NCBI RefSeq assembly: GCF_000756665.1
Contig: NZ_ARXV01000019.1
Location: forward strand, 1 to 64,000
Source of the DNA: Alcanivorax nanhaiticus
GTDB lineage: Bacteria; Pseudomonadota; Gammaproteobacteria; Pseudomonadales; Alcanivoracaceae
Length of the DNA: 64,000 nt
Direction: 5' to 3'
The notes under the pieces are model-generated. The model was not told the DNA's origin and did no database searches. It worked only from the letters and a program-made list of their open reading frames with translations. Positions 27,071-35,042 of this stretch are shown here, piece by piece (position 1 is the first letter of the stretch; each line of letters begins with the position of its first letter). Both the position numbers and the translations under genes were made by a program.

Positions 27071-27619
27071 ATGGCCCTCACTGCCACCATCTTCAAAGCC
27101 GAGCTGACCCTCTCCGATATGGACCGGGACTACTACGCCACTCACAATCTGACCGTGGCGCTGCACCCATCGGAAACCGAGTCGCGGATGATGCTGCGCT
27201 TGTTGGCCTTCGCACTGAATGCCAATGAGGATCTCGCGTTTTCAAAAGGGATCTCCAACCCGGAAGAGCCGGACCTGTGGCAGCACCATCCCAACGGCAC
27301 CATCACACACTGGATTGATCTGGGCATGCCGGATGAGAAACGCCTGCGCAAGGCATGCGGCAATGCAGAACGCGTCACCGTTTACTGTTATGGCCCTCGC
27401 GCGCCGCAGGTATGGTGGGATGGCATCAAGAACAAGGTGCAGCGTTTCGACAATCTTTCCGTCATATATGTTGATCACGACAGTGAAGTTGCACTGGAAG
27501 GATGTGTGAACCGGACCATGCAGCTGCAGGCCATGATTCAGGATGGCCAGGTCTGGTTTGGCACTACAGACAACAATATCGAGATCGGGCTAGACCGCTG
27601 GTATCCAGCCGGGAAATAA
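27071..27619 (+). CDS. yaeQ: YaeQ-family protein
   Basis: This 182-aa protein is full length for YaeQ. It has the nuclease-like PD-(D/E)XK-fold family sequence (MALTATIFKAELTLSDMDR, HPSETESRMMLRLLAFAL, EEPDLWQ, WIDLGMPDEKRLRKAC). The biochemical role is unclear, with early links to haemolysin expression by suppressing RfaH loss. A gene for an unknown membrane-anchored protein begins 30 bp downstream. Confidence 0.9.
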   Translation: MALTATIFKAELTLSDMDRDYYATHNLTVALHPSETESRMMLRLLAFALNANEDLAFSKGISNPEEPDLWQHHPNGTITHWIDLGMPDEKRLRKACGNAERVTVYCYGPRAPQVWWDGIKNKVQRFDNLSVIYVDHDSEVALEGCVNRTMQLQAMIQDGQVWFGTTDNNIEIGLDRWYPAGK

Positions 27620-27649
27620 CCAGCGGCGACATCACGTTTCGGGGGAAAC

Positions 27650-28834
27650 ATGAAAAACGCCATTATTCTGATTCTTTTTACCGGATTCATTTTTTTTCTT
27701 GGCTGGTGGATCAGCGACGAATCACTAAATCCAGTGGCCCAACACTGGATTGAAGAACCGGTTAAAGAAAGCAAGGCTTACAATTTACTCCTCGGCATTG
27801 GCAGCGAACCCGGCCTGTCTGCCGAAGAAGAAGGACGCCGTCTTTTCTACGCGCGTCTTAAGGATCCCACTGTTGCCATTCCCAACCATTTTGACCGGCA
27901 AGTAAGTCCAGACCTTCTGTGTGACTATGCCAATTACTCCTGTCTGGCAAACCAACGAAAGTACGCTGACGCCATTCCAGCTATCCTGCGTGACTATCAA
28001 ACCTTGATTGAACGTTATCAACAGCTGATCACAATGGATCGCTATGTCGATAACACCCCTCTGAATCTTACCGTGGATTTTCCAAGATACGCCTTACTGT
28101 TGGAGGCGTCTCGTCTCTCTTCCTTACAACTGTTGACCCAGCCTAACATCGCCAGCGCCCTCGCCACTGAAATCAAACATATTCGTCATTTCCTTGGTCA
28201 AGAGCACAACTTGATCAGCAAGCTGGTTACCGCAAGAATTCTTGCTGAAAAAATTCAGTTTGCATCGTTGCTTGTTCAGGAAGGAACGCCGGTTGCTCTC
28301 GCGGATTATAGACTCTCGATTGAGGAAAAAAGTCTCGCTACGGCACTGCGATATGAATTCCTTCTTCGCGCCCGATTCCTGATCGATGAACAATACAAGC
28401 AGGGGATTTCGGAAATGACTATCTGGGAGCGCCTTGCCTTGGCCCTTGGCACAAGAACCAACATCACTCTCAATCGTGATCTGGCGTCTACATTGCATTA
28501 CGCGGATCTTTCAGAAAACCCTGCCGTCATTATTGTGAATGACCATTACGTCATGCCGCCCCCCACAACAGGCCAGACGATTCGCAACCCGTTTGGCAAC
28601 TATTTGCTGGAAATTGCCACCCCGGACATGAAAGGCTACTTACTGCGTATGGCCCATCTTGACGCCAAGCTACAACTGCTGGGCTGGCTTCGTCATCCAG
28701 ATCAAGCGCTTCCCAATCCATGGCCAGAGTCAGACCCCATTGTTATAGACAAGGAGAAGCAGCAAATCTGCTTCCCTACTTCACAAAATAGCGATCAACA
28801 GAATTCCTGTCTTCCCTGGTTGCCTTCACCTTGA
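27650..28834 (+). CDS. Unknown membrane-anchored protein
   Basis: This 394-aa protein is not recognised. One N-terminal hydrophobic helix (residues 4-21, ending WWISDE) is followed by a mainly helical, soluble region, so an inner-membrane-anchored periplasmic domain is likely. Two cysteines (C91, C97 in LLCDYANYSCLANQR) could form a disulfide. Codon use looks more AT-rich than the neighbours, hinting at transfer or weak selection. It is 30 bp after yaeQ and 55 bp before trxC. No catalytic motif is apparent. Confidence 0.6.
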   Translation: MKNAIILILFTGFIFFLGWWISDESLNPVAQHWIEEPVKESKAYNLLLGIGSEPGLSAEEEGRRLFYARLKDPTVAIPNHFDRQVSPDLLCDYANYSCLANQRKYADAIPAILRDYQTLIERYQQLITMDRYVDNTPLNLTVDFPRYALLLEASRLSSLQLLTQPNIASALATEIKHIRHFLGQEHNLISKLVTARILAEKIQFASLLVQEGTPVALADYRLSIEEKSLATALRYEFLLRARFLIDEQYKQGISEMTIWERLALALGTRTNITLNRDLASTLHYADLSENPAVIIVNDHYVMPPPTTGQTIRNPFGNYLLEIATPDMKGYLLRMAHLDAKLQLLGWLRHPDQALPNPWPESDPIVIDKEKQQICFPTSQNSDQQNSCLPWLPSP

Positions 28835-28888
28835 TTTACCGGTCCCCGGCACCATCTCACAGGAACAGCCCGGAAAGGTGACAGCACC

Positions 28889-29317
28889 ATGGCCATTGAA
28901 CTGACCTGCCCCTCCTGCGGGGCCATCAACCGTGTACCTGAGGAGCGTCTGCAACAACGACCGGTATGCGGAAAATGCAAAAACGTATTGCTGAACGGAC
29001 AACCGCTGGTGGCTACCGACGCCTCTTTCCAGCGTCTGCTTGATCGTAACGGCCTGCCTTTGGTACTGGACTTCTGGGCCAGCTGGTGCGGCCCGTGCCA
29101 GCAGTTCGCGCCAACCTTTCAGGCCTGTGCTGCCGACTTCGTTTCCCAGGCCCGTTTTATCAAGGTAGATACCGAAGCCTGTCCACAAACCGCAGCGCGG
29201 TTCCAGATCCGTTCAATCCCGACCCTGATGATTGTGAAAAACGGAAAAGAGGTAACGCGCCTGTCGGGGGCGCTACCGAAAGCACAGTTTGTCCAATGGC
29301 TGAATCAACAACTGTGA
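28889..29317 (+). CDS. trxC: Thioredoxin 2
   Basis: This 142-aa cytosolic oxidoreductase has an N-terminal zinc finger with CPSC (C7, C10) and CGKC (C27, C30). The thioredoxin domain follows, with active site WCGPC (C67, C70) and the cis-Pro in RSIPTLM. TrxC enzymes are induced by oxidative stress and reduce protein disulfides. AAAGG precedes the ATG. It is flanked by a GST gene, suggesting a small redox neighbourhood. Confidence 0.94.
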   Translation: MAIELTCPSCGAINRVPEERLQQRPVCGKCKNVLLNGQPLVATDASFQRLLDRNGLPLVLDFWASWCGPCQQFAPTFQACAADFVSQARFIKVDTEACPQTAARFQIRSIPTLMIVKNGKEVTRLSGALPKAQFVQWLNQQL

Positions 29318-29432
29318 TCCTGCCGTTTCGCCTTTGACCCTAACGCCCGCTTCCTTGAGCCTGCTGCCTTGCCATTTCGACTCACGTTCCCGAAGATGCC
29401 TGCTCCGTAGATCCTCTTGAGTATGCACTTCT

Positions 29433-30350
29433 ATGTCAGAACTGACCCTTCATCATTACCACTTTTCCCCCTTTTCCGAGAAGGTGCGTGCCATGCTTGG
29501 CTATGCGGGTCTCGACTGGCAATCCGTAGAGGTGAAGGAGATGCCGCCACGGCCACAACTGGCACCACTGGCTGGCGGCTACCGCAAGATTCCGGTTGCC
29601 CAGATTGGGGCGGATGTATTTTGTGACACCCGCACCATCGCAAGGGAGATCGCACGGCTGAGCAACAAGCCTGAGCTGGCAATGGAAAATTGCCCGGAAG
29701 AGGTTCAGGAATTTATCCGTGAAGTCGATCTGGATATCTTTCTTGCCTGCATTATTAGTGCCGGCAACCTGACGCTACTGCGCAAAGTATTGAAGGAATC
29801 CAGCCTGAGCGATCTTTGCAAGCTGTTATGGGATCGGGTGCGCATGGGCAGTAAAGCCAAGGTCAAAGCCCATGGCCCCGGAAAAATGAAACGTATGGTG
29901 CGTGAACACCTGGACCGCCTGGAAGCAATGCTGGAAAACCAGCCTTTCCTGTTTGGGGACACGCCCAACGCAGGGGATTTTTCTGCCTACCATAGCCTTT
30001 GGTTTCAGCGCGATCTGGCGGAGCAGCGTGTTGTTACGAACTACCCGAAAGTGAACGCCTGGATGGATCGCCTGCAAGGTTTCGGGCAAGGCAACCCTAC
30101 CACCATCAGTGCCGATGACGCCTTGGATATCGCTCGCAGCCATTGGCCACGGGAGCTGCCCGAAAGCGATCTGGATGCTGAGCTTATCGGTCAACCTGTC
30201 ACCATTGCACCCAGCGACTATGGTCGTGAGCCTGTATCCGGTGTTCTCGCAGCCAGCAACAGGTCAGGTTGGATTGTGGTTCGGCAGGACCCAACGGTAG
30301 GTGAAGTTGCCAATCACTTCCCCCGTGCAGGATTTCACCTCAGCCAGTAA
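29433..30350 (+). CDS. Glutathione S-transferase-like protein with C-terminal extension
   Basis: This 305-aa protein has a thioredoxin-like N-domain (1-80: HYHFSPFSEKVRAMLGY, KIPVAQIG, DTRTIAREIA) and an all-helical GST C-domain (about 90-215). There is an extra region of about 70 residues (235-305) not usual in GSTs. The SPFSEKVR segment places a Ser, not Cys, at the common catalytic position. The substrate is unknown. It lies downstream of trxC. Confidence 0.82.
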   Translation: MSELTLHHYHFSPFSEKVRAMLGYAGLDWQSVEVKEMPPRPQLAPLAGGYRKIPVAQIGADVFCDTRTIAREIARLSNKPELAMENCPEEVQEFIREVDLDIFLACIISAGNLTLLRKVLKESSLSDLCKLLWDRVRMGSKAKVKAHGPGKMKRMVREHLDRLEAMLENQPFLFGDTPNAGDFSAYHSLWFQRDLAEQRVVTNYPKVNAWMDRLQGFGQGNPTTISADDALDIARSHWPRELPESDLDAELIGQPVTIAPSDYGREPVSGVLAASNRSGWIVVRQDPTVGEVANHFPRAGFHLSQ

Positions 30351-30356
30351 ACGCCT

Positions 30357-31067
30357 TCACATGTCTCGCTGGTTGACCCGTTTCATGAGCGCTTCTGCAC
30401 TTTCCTTTCGCTCCGAATAACGGTCAACCAGATAGTCGCTTCGGTCTCGGGTGAGATAGGTAAACTTCACCAGCTCTTCCATGACATCGACAATGCGATC
30501 GTAGTAGCCTGAGGGCTTCATACGGTCGTTGTCGTCAAATTCCAGAAAGGCTTTCGGCACAGAAGATTGGTTGGGGATCGTCACCATCCGCATCCAGCGC
30601 CCCAGCACCCTCAGCTGATTCACCGCATTGAATGACTGTGATCCACCGCATACCTGCATGACGGCCAGCGTTTTCCCCTGCGTTGGCCGCACCGCCCCAA
30701 GCGACAGGGGTATCCAGTCGATCTGGGCTTTCATGATGCCGGTCATGGCACCATGGCGCTCGGGAGAGCACCACACCATCCCTTCGCTCCAGCTCACCAG
30801 ATCTCGCAGCTCCTGCACCTTGGGGTGGCTGACATCTTCACTGTCCGGCAGCGGCAAACCATCGGCATGGAAGATTTTTGTTTCCGCCCCCATGACCTCC
30901 AGCAACCGCGCTGCTTCCATCACCACCAGACGACTGAAGGAGCGTGTCCGCAACGATCCATACAGCATCAGGATACGGGGCTTGTGGCTGGACGGCTGAT
31001 CACGAAACACCTCATCCGGTGTCGGAATCCGGAAACAGTTCTTATCAAGGTTCGCGATATCGTTCAT
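30357..31067 (-). CDS. arsH: Arsenical resistance flavoprotein ArsH
   Basis: This 236-aa NADPH-dependent FMN reductase oxidises trivalent organoarsenicals. The flavodoxin-like phosphate loop GSLRTRSFSR and the ArsH segments SPERHGAMTGIMKAQIDW and KTLAVMQVCGGSQSFNAVN are present. The ATG at 31067 gives the normal ArsH N-terminus; an upstream in-frame start at 31121 would add 18 atypical residues. It is the last gene of the ars operon, separated from ACR3 by a gap carrying a heptad arm. Confidence 0.9.
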   Translation of the reverse strand: MNDIANLDKNCFRIPTPDEVFRDQPSSHKPRILMLYGSLRTRSFSRLVVMEAARLLEVMGAETKIFHADGLPLPDSEDVSHPKVQELRDLVSWSEGMVWCSPERHGAMTGIMKAQIDWIPLSLGAVRPTQGKTLAVMQVCGGSQSFNAVNQLRVLGRWMRMVTIPNQSSVPKAFLEFDDNDRMKPSGYYDRIVDVMEELVKFTYLTRDRSDYLVDRYSERKESAEALMKRVNQRDM

Positions 31068-31176
31068 TGGATTTTTGTTCTCCACACAATGGTGGCGATT
31101 GCCGAGACAATTTCCACCCAACGAAACCCCGGGACGGAAATGGACGCCGGCCCATCTCCGCCGTTCTGGCTTTCGC

Positions 31177-31204
31177 TATTAATTATTCACTATTAACTAT
31201 TAAT
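31177..31204. repeat. Heptad arm overlapping the ACR3 stop codon
   Basis: Units TATTAAT, TATTCAC, TATTAAC, TATTAAT. On the minus strand the arm reads as GTKAAYA/ATTAATA units and supplies the TAA that ends the ACR3 gene at 31200-31202. There is no opposing arm. Confidence 0.75.
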
Positions 31205-32216
31205 TGCTTTCTTCGAACCATTGCGGCGTGCGATTGACGATGGCCACCAGCGACAGCATCACCGGCACCTCCACCAGTACCCCCACTACCGTGGCCAGCG
31301 CCGCGCCGGAGTTGAGACCAAACAGACTGATGGCGACTGCCACCGCCAGCTCAAAAAAATTACTGGTGCCGATCAAACATGCAGGGCCCGCCACATTGTG
31401 CTTGAGACGAAGCTGCCTGGCCGCCCAATAAGCGATTGCGAAAATGCCATAGGTTTGAATCAGCAATGGAATGGCGATCAATACAATTGCCATTGGCTTG
31501 GCGATAATGGTCTCTGCCTGAAAACCAAACAGCAGTACTACGGTGGCCAGCAACCCCATGACACTGACCGGCTTGAGATGATGAACAAAGCCTGCCACCC
31601 GCTCTTCACTGCCCAACAGCTGGCGCGTCATAAACCCGGCAACCAAAGGCAGCACCACATACAACACCACCGACAGCATCAGGGTATCCCAGGGCACGGT
31701 GATGTCGCTGACACCGAGCAACAGCGCAGCAATCGGCGCAAACGCGAACACCATAATGATGTCGTTCACCGAGACCTGCACCAAAGTGTAGTTGGCGTCC
31801 CCTTTAGTGAGCTGACTCCACACGAAGACCATAGCGGTACACGGTGCCACGCCGAGCAGGATCATTCCGGCGATATATTCTGTCGCCGTTTCCGGCTCCA
31901 CCCAACCCGCGAAAAACACCTTGAAAAACAACCAACCCAAGGCAGCCATGGTAAAAGGCTTGATCAACCAGTTAATCACCAGGGTGAGCAGCAATCCGCG
32001 CGGATTGTTGCCCACTTTTTTGATGGCATGAAAATCAATCTGGATCATCATCGGGTAGACCATCACCCAGATAAACACCGCTACCGCCAGGTTCACATGG
32101 GCATATTCAAAGGCCGCCACTGCCTGAAAAACACCCGGCAGCCATAGTCCGAGAGTAACGCCGGTAATAATGGCCAACCCGACCCAGACACTCAGATAGC
32201 GCTCAAAGAACGGCAT
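31200..32216 (-). CDS. arsB: ACR3-family arsenite efflux permease
   Basis: This 338-aa inner-membrane protein has about ten helices and extrudes As(III) using the proton gradient. The conserved cysteine C126 in GVAPCTAMVFVWS is the arsenite-translocating residue of the ACR3 family, and SNFFELAVA is also present. The gene symbol follows common usage; the protein is Acr3, not the ArsB-fold carrier. Its ATG overlaps the arsC stop (TGATG), so it is coupled. Confidence 0.92.
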   Translation of the reverse strand: MPFFERYLSVWVGLAIITGVTLGLWLPGVFQAVAAFEYAHVNLAVAVFIWVMVYPMMIQIDFHAIKKVGNNPRGLLLTLVINWLIKPFTMAALGWLFFKVFFAGWVEPETATEYIAGMILLGVAPCTAMVFVWSQLTKGDANYTLVQVSVNDIIMVFAFAPIAALLLGVSDITVPWDTLMLSVVLYVVLPLVAGFMTRQLLGSEERVAGFVHHLKPVSVMGLLATVVLLFGFQAETIIAKPMAIVLIAIPLLIQTYGIFAIAYWAARQLRLKHNVAGPACLIGTSNFFELAVAVAISLFGLNSGAALATVVGVLVEVPVMLSLVAIVNRTPQWFEESN

Positions 32217-32713
32217 CAGAGATCACCCATCTGCTGATGAATGTCTTCACCGCAAGCCACCAGGCCTTTTTCGTTCAGGCTATCCAGTGAAACGTTGAAC
32301 AAGGCTTGCAAGCGTTTTTCCAGTTGTTGATATGTGGCCTCGAACGCAGCGGCAACCTCTTCATCGGTACCCGTGGCATGGGCAGGGTCCGGCAAACCCC
32401 AATGCAGTTTCGGAGTATCACCCAGCCACACCGGGCAGGCTTCACCCGCCGCGCTGTCGCACACCGTAATGATCAAATCGATCTCTTCCCCTTCCAGATC
32501 ATCCATGGACTTGGAGCCCGGGTTTTCGGGAAAAATGTCATGACGAGCCAGCACCGCCAGGGCACCGGGATTCACCTGCCCGGTGGGATGACTGCCAGCA
32601 CTCAAACCCCGGAAGCGACCTTCGCCAAGGTGATTGATCAGCGCCTCGCCGATGATGGAGCGACAGGAGTTGCCGGTGCATAGCACCAGAATAGTCAGTG
32701 GTTGCAGTTGCAT
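32216..32713 (-). CDS. arsC: Arsenate reductase, LMW-phosphatase (thioredoxin-linked) type
   Basis: This 165-aa enzyme reduces As(V) to As(III). The P-loop CTGNSCRS (C12, R18) and the redox pair C85 and C93 (VCDSAAGEACPVW) form the three-cysteine relay. The PDPAHATGTDEE segment is typical of this class. The start at 32713 is chosen by homology; the reading frame continues upstream without a stop but overlaps arsR. It lies one base after arsR. Confidence 0.92.
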   Translation of the reverse strand: MQLQPLTILVLCTGNSCRSIIGEALINHLGEGRFRGLSAGSHPTGQVNPGALAVLARHDIFPENPGSKSMDDLEGEEIDLIITVCDSAAGEACPVWLGDTPKLHWGLPDPAHATGTDEEVAAAFEATYQQLEKRLQALFNVSLDSLNEKGLVACGEDIHQQMGDL

Positions 32714-32714
32714 G

Positions 32715-33044
32715 TCAGGTCTCACAGCAGGAAGCGATGGCGGCATCCAGCGCCAACGCTTCACGCGCGGCGGGCACCAATTGTTTGAGGCTCTTTTTTG
32801 CCCAGTCCGGTAACTCAGGGTTAATGCGGTAATGCATCCAGGTACCCTGACGGCGTGCGACCACCAGCTGACACTGACGCAACTGGGCCAGATGACGCGA
32901 GATGGTCGATTGCGGCGCTTGCAATGTATCCACCAGATCACACACGCACACTTCTTTGCGACCATGAAGCAGGCAGATCAAGCTAAGGCGGATGTCATCG
33001 CCAAGGCATTTGCACAGTTGGGTGGGGGTGAGCATGGGCAACAT
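32715..33044 (-). CDS. arsR: ArsR-type arsenic-responsive repressor
   Basis: This 109-aa winged-helix repressor binds DNA as a dimer and releases it on As(III)/Sb(III). The metal site CVCDL (C33, C35) is on the helix before recognition helix QSTISRHLAQLRQ. A C-terminal CC pair may add a ligand. It is the first gene of the ars operon. A second Met four codons in is an alternative start. A dyad lies just upstream. Confidence 0.92.
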   Translation of the reverse strand: MLPMLTPTQLCKCLGDDIRLSLICLLHGRKEVCVCDLVDTLQAPQSTISRHLAQLRQCQLVVARRQGTWMHYRINPELPDWAKKSLKQLVPAAREALALDAAIASCCET

Positions 33045-33052
33045 TTATCCAT

Positions 33053-33072
33053 ATATCCGGAAATACGGATAT
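33053..33072. promoter_or_regulatory. Candidate ArsR operator
   Basis: ATATCCG (33053-33059) and CGGATAT (33066-33072) are separated by six bases, starting 8 bp upstream of the arsR start codon. The position and the AT-rich surroundings suit autoregulation. Assignment is by location only. Confidence 0.6.
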
Positions 33073-33080
33073 TATAGGCG

Positions 33081-33107
33081 CAAGCCACAAGCTTCAAGCT
33101 GCAACGC
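33081..33107. repeat. Heptad arm, GCTNCAA class (left)
   Basis: Units CAAGCCA, CAAGCTT, CAAGCTG, CAACGC. The matching inverted arm TTGAAGC, TCGCAGC, TCGTAGC, TGC is at 33373-33396, on the far side of a nested palindrome and next to the phoU stop. The pair therefore brackets the whole arsR-phoU gap. Confidence 0.6.
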
Positions 33108-33162
33108 TGGAAAGATTATTCCAGCGGGCAGTCTCGTCGCCGCGCTTAAAAACCCAACCTTG

Positions 33163-33329
33163 CCGTAGGAGCGTCGCTCGCGGCGCGATTCTGGCCCAGG
33201 ATCAAAAACCTTTTCACCACAGAGATCACAGAGAAAATCCTTGTTTTAACTCAGTGATCTCTGTGGCCTCTGTGGTAAATCCGCCTTTAACGACGCAGGG
33301 TTATCGCGCCGCAAGCGACGCTCCTACGG
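33163..33329. repeat. Nested palindrome (REP arms around period-9 arms)
   Basis: The outer arms are 27 bp with one mismatch (33163-33189 and 33303-33329, beginning CCGTAGGAGCGTCGCT). The inner arms ACCACAGAGATCACAGAGA (33216-33234) and TCTCTGTGGCCTCTGTGGT (33258-33276) are built from 9-bp units. Non-coding. Confidence 0.75.
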
Positions 33330-33338
33330 AAATCCCAA

Positions 33339-33372
33339 CAAAAAACCCGGCCTTTGTCGGGCCGGGTTTTCC
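33339..33372 (-). terminator. Intrinsic terminator, pst-phoU operon
   Basis: The stem AAACCCGGCC/GGCCGGGTTT (33343-33352 with 33360-33369) has a run of T on the minus strand, about 30 bp past the phoU stop. Confidence 0.88.
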
Positions 33373-33396
33373 TTGAAGCTCGCAGCTCGTAGCTGC
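33373..33396. repeat. Heptad arm next to phoU stop
   Basis: TTGAAGC, TCGCAGC, TCGTAGC, TGC. It ends 3 bp from the phoU stop codon and is the partner of 33081-33107. Confidence 0.6.
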
Positions 33397-33398
33397 TT

Positions 33399-34112
33399 TT
33401 ATTTCTTCAGCTTCGCTTCGATCTCGTCCACGCTGATGTGGCGGACGTCCTTGCCTTCTACCAGATAGATAACCTGCTCACCGATGTTGCGGGCGTGGTC
33501 TCCGATACGCTCCAGAGCACGCAGTGACCAGATGATGTTGAGCACCCGTGAGATCGCGCGGGGATCTTCCATCATGAAAGTCACCAGCGAACGCATGGCA
33601 CTCCGGTATTCCAGATCCACTTCGTTATCTTCGGCCGCGACTTCCAGCGCTTTCTTGGCATCAAAGCGGGCAAAGGCATCCAGGGTATCGCGCAGCATGT
33701 TGCGCACATGGTTGCCGATATGGCGCACTTCCACATAGCCACGCGGTGACTCACCCTCTTCCGCCAGCTGAAGTCCCATGCGCGCGATCTTGGCCGATTC
33801 GTCACCAATGCGCTCCAGATCAGATACCGCCTTGGTCACGGCGATGATCAGTCGCAAGTCGGAGGCCGCCGGCTGGCGCAGGGCCAACACCTTGGTACAC
33901 TCTTCGTCGATCAGCATTTCCAGCTTGTCGACTTTGTCTTCGGTCTCCAGCACTTTTTCTGCCAGTGCGGAGTCGGCCTGCAGCAAGGACTGAAGGGCAT
34001 CCACCACCTGCTTCTCTACCAGACCACCCATTTCCATCAGGTTGTTGCGGATAGATTCCAGCGCTTCGTTGAACTGGGATGAGCTGTGCTCACCAAAATG
34101 CATGCGATCCAT
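33399..34112 (-). CDS. phoU: Phosphate-signalling regulator PhoU
   Basis: This 237-aa protein has two PhoU three-helix repeats, with metal-site E/D clusters such as ALRQPAASDLRLIIAVTKAVSDLERIGDES and its counterpart ALERIGDHARNIGEQ. It inhibits PhoR signalling and restrains Pst uptake when phosphate is plentiful. It is the last gene of pstSCAB-phoU, 16 bp after pstB. Confidence 0.95.
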   Translation of the reverse strand: MDRMHFGEHSSSQFNEALESIRNNLMEMGGLVEKQVVDALQSLLQADSALAEKVLETEDKVDKLEMLIDEECTKVLALRQPAASDLRLIIAVTKAVSDLERIGDESAKIARMGLQLAEEGESPRGYVEVRHIGNHVRNMLRDTLDAFARFDAKKALEVAAEDNEVDLEYRSAMRSLVTFMMEDPRAISRVLNIIWSLRALERIGDHARNIGEQVIYLVEGKDVRHISVDEIEAKLKK

Positions 34113-34128
34113 GAGTGTCTCCTTGTCC

Positions 34129-35040
34129 TTAACCGAAGCGACCGGTGATATAGGCTTCTGTCAGATCGTGTTCCGGCTTGGTGAACACGGTCTCAGTGTC
34201 ATTCATTTCCACCAGACGACCCAGATGGAAATAGGCAGTACGGTTGGACACACGCGCCGCTTGCTGCATGGAGTGCGTCACGATGGCAATGGTGTAAGAC
34301 TCGCTCAGCTCGGCAATCAGCTCTTCAATCTTGGCCGTGGCAATCGGGTCCAGTGCAGAGCAGGGCTCATCCATCAGCACCACTTCCGGGCTGACTGCGA
34401 TGGTGCGGGCAATACACAGACGCTGCTGCTGGCCACCGGACAAACCGGTACCCGGCGAGTGCAAACGATCCTTCACTTCATTCCACAGGCCCGCCTTCTG
34501 CAGGCTGGTTTCCACGATTTCATCCAGGTCATATTTCTTGTTGGCGAGACCATGAATGCGTGGACCGTAGGCCACGTTGTCGTAAATCGATTTCGGGAAC
34601 GGGTTTGGCTTCTGGAATACCATGCCGACCCGGGCACGTAGCTCAACCACATCCAGTTTGGGATCGTAGAGGTCCTGATCTTCCAGGTGCAGGTTACCCT
34701 TCACCTGACAGATATCGATGGTGTCGTTCATGCGATTCAGGCAACGCAGGAAAGTGGATTTACCACAACCGGACGGTCCGATCAGTGCAACCACTTCGTT
34801 CTTGCCGATATCCAGACTGACACCGTGGATGGCTTGTTTCTCACCGTAGAAAACATCCACGTCACGCATGCGCATCTTGGCGTTATCCACGAAGGGGTTG
34901 CCCACGGTCTGATCCGGGTAGCGGGTAGTGTTATCCATTGCCTGTTCACCTTCACTCTGGCTTGCCGGCGTTTCGTTGCGCGGCGTCTTGTCGTCAATCT
35001 TTTGTGCAGTATCCATGATTCGAGCCCCGTTAACACTCAT
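34129..35040 (-). CDS. pstB: Phosphate ABC transporter ATPase PstB
   Basis: This 303-aa ATPase of the high-affinity phosphate importer has Walker A GPSGCGKST, Q-loop FQKPNPFP, signature LSGGQQQR, Walker B VVLMDEP and H-loop IVTHSM. The core begins near residue 55. The first 50 residues are a polar extension, and Met9 (35016) or Met35 could also be starts. It lies 2 bp after pstA. Confidence 0.95.
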   Translation of the reverse strand: MSVNGARIMDTAQKIDDKTPRNETPASQSEGEQAMDNTTRYPDQTVGNPFVDNAKMRMRDVDVFYGEKQAIHGVSLDIGKNEVVALIGPSGCGKSTFLRCLNRMNDTIDICQVKGNLHLEDQDLYDPKLDVVELRARVGMVFQKPNPFPKSIYDNVAYGPRIHGLANKKYDLDEIVETSLQKAGLWNEVKDRLHSPGTGLSGGQQQRLCIARTIAVSPEVVLMDEPCSALDPIATAKIEELIAELSESYTIAIVTHSMQQAARVSNRTAYFHLGRLVEMNDTETVFTKPEHDLTEAYITGRFG

Positions 35041-35042
35041 TG

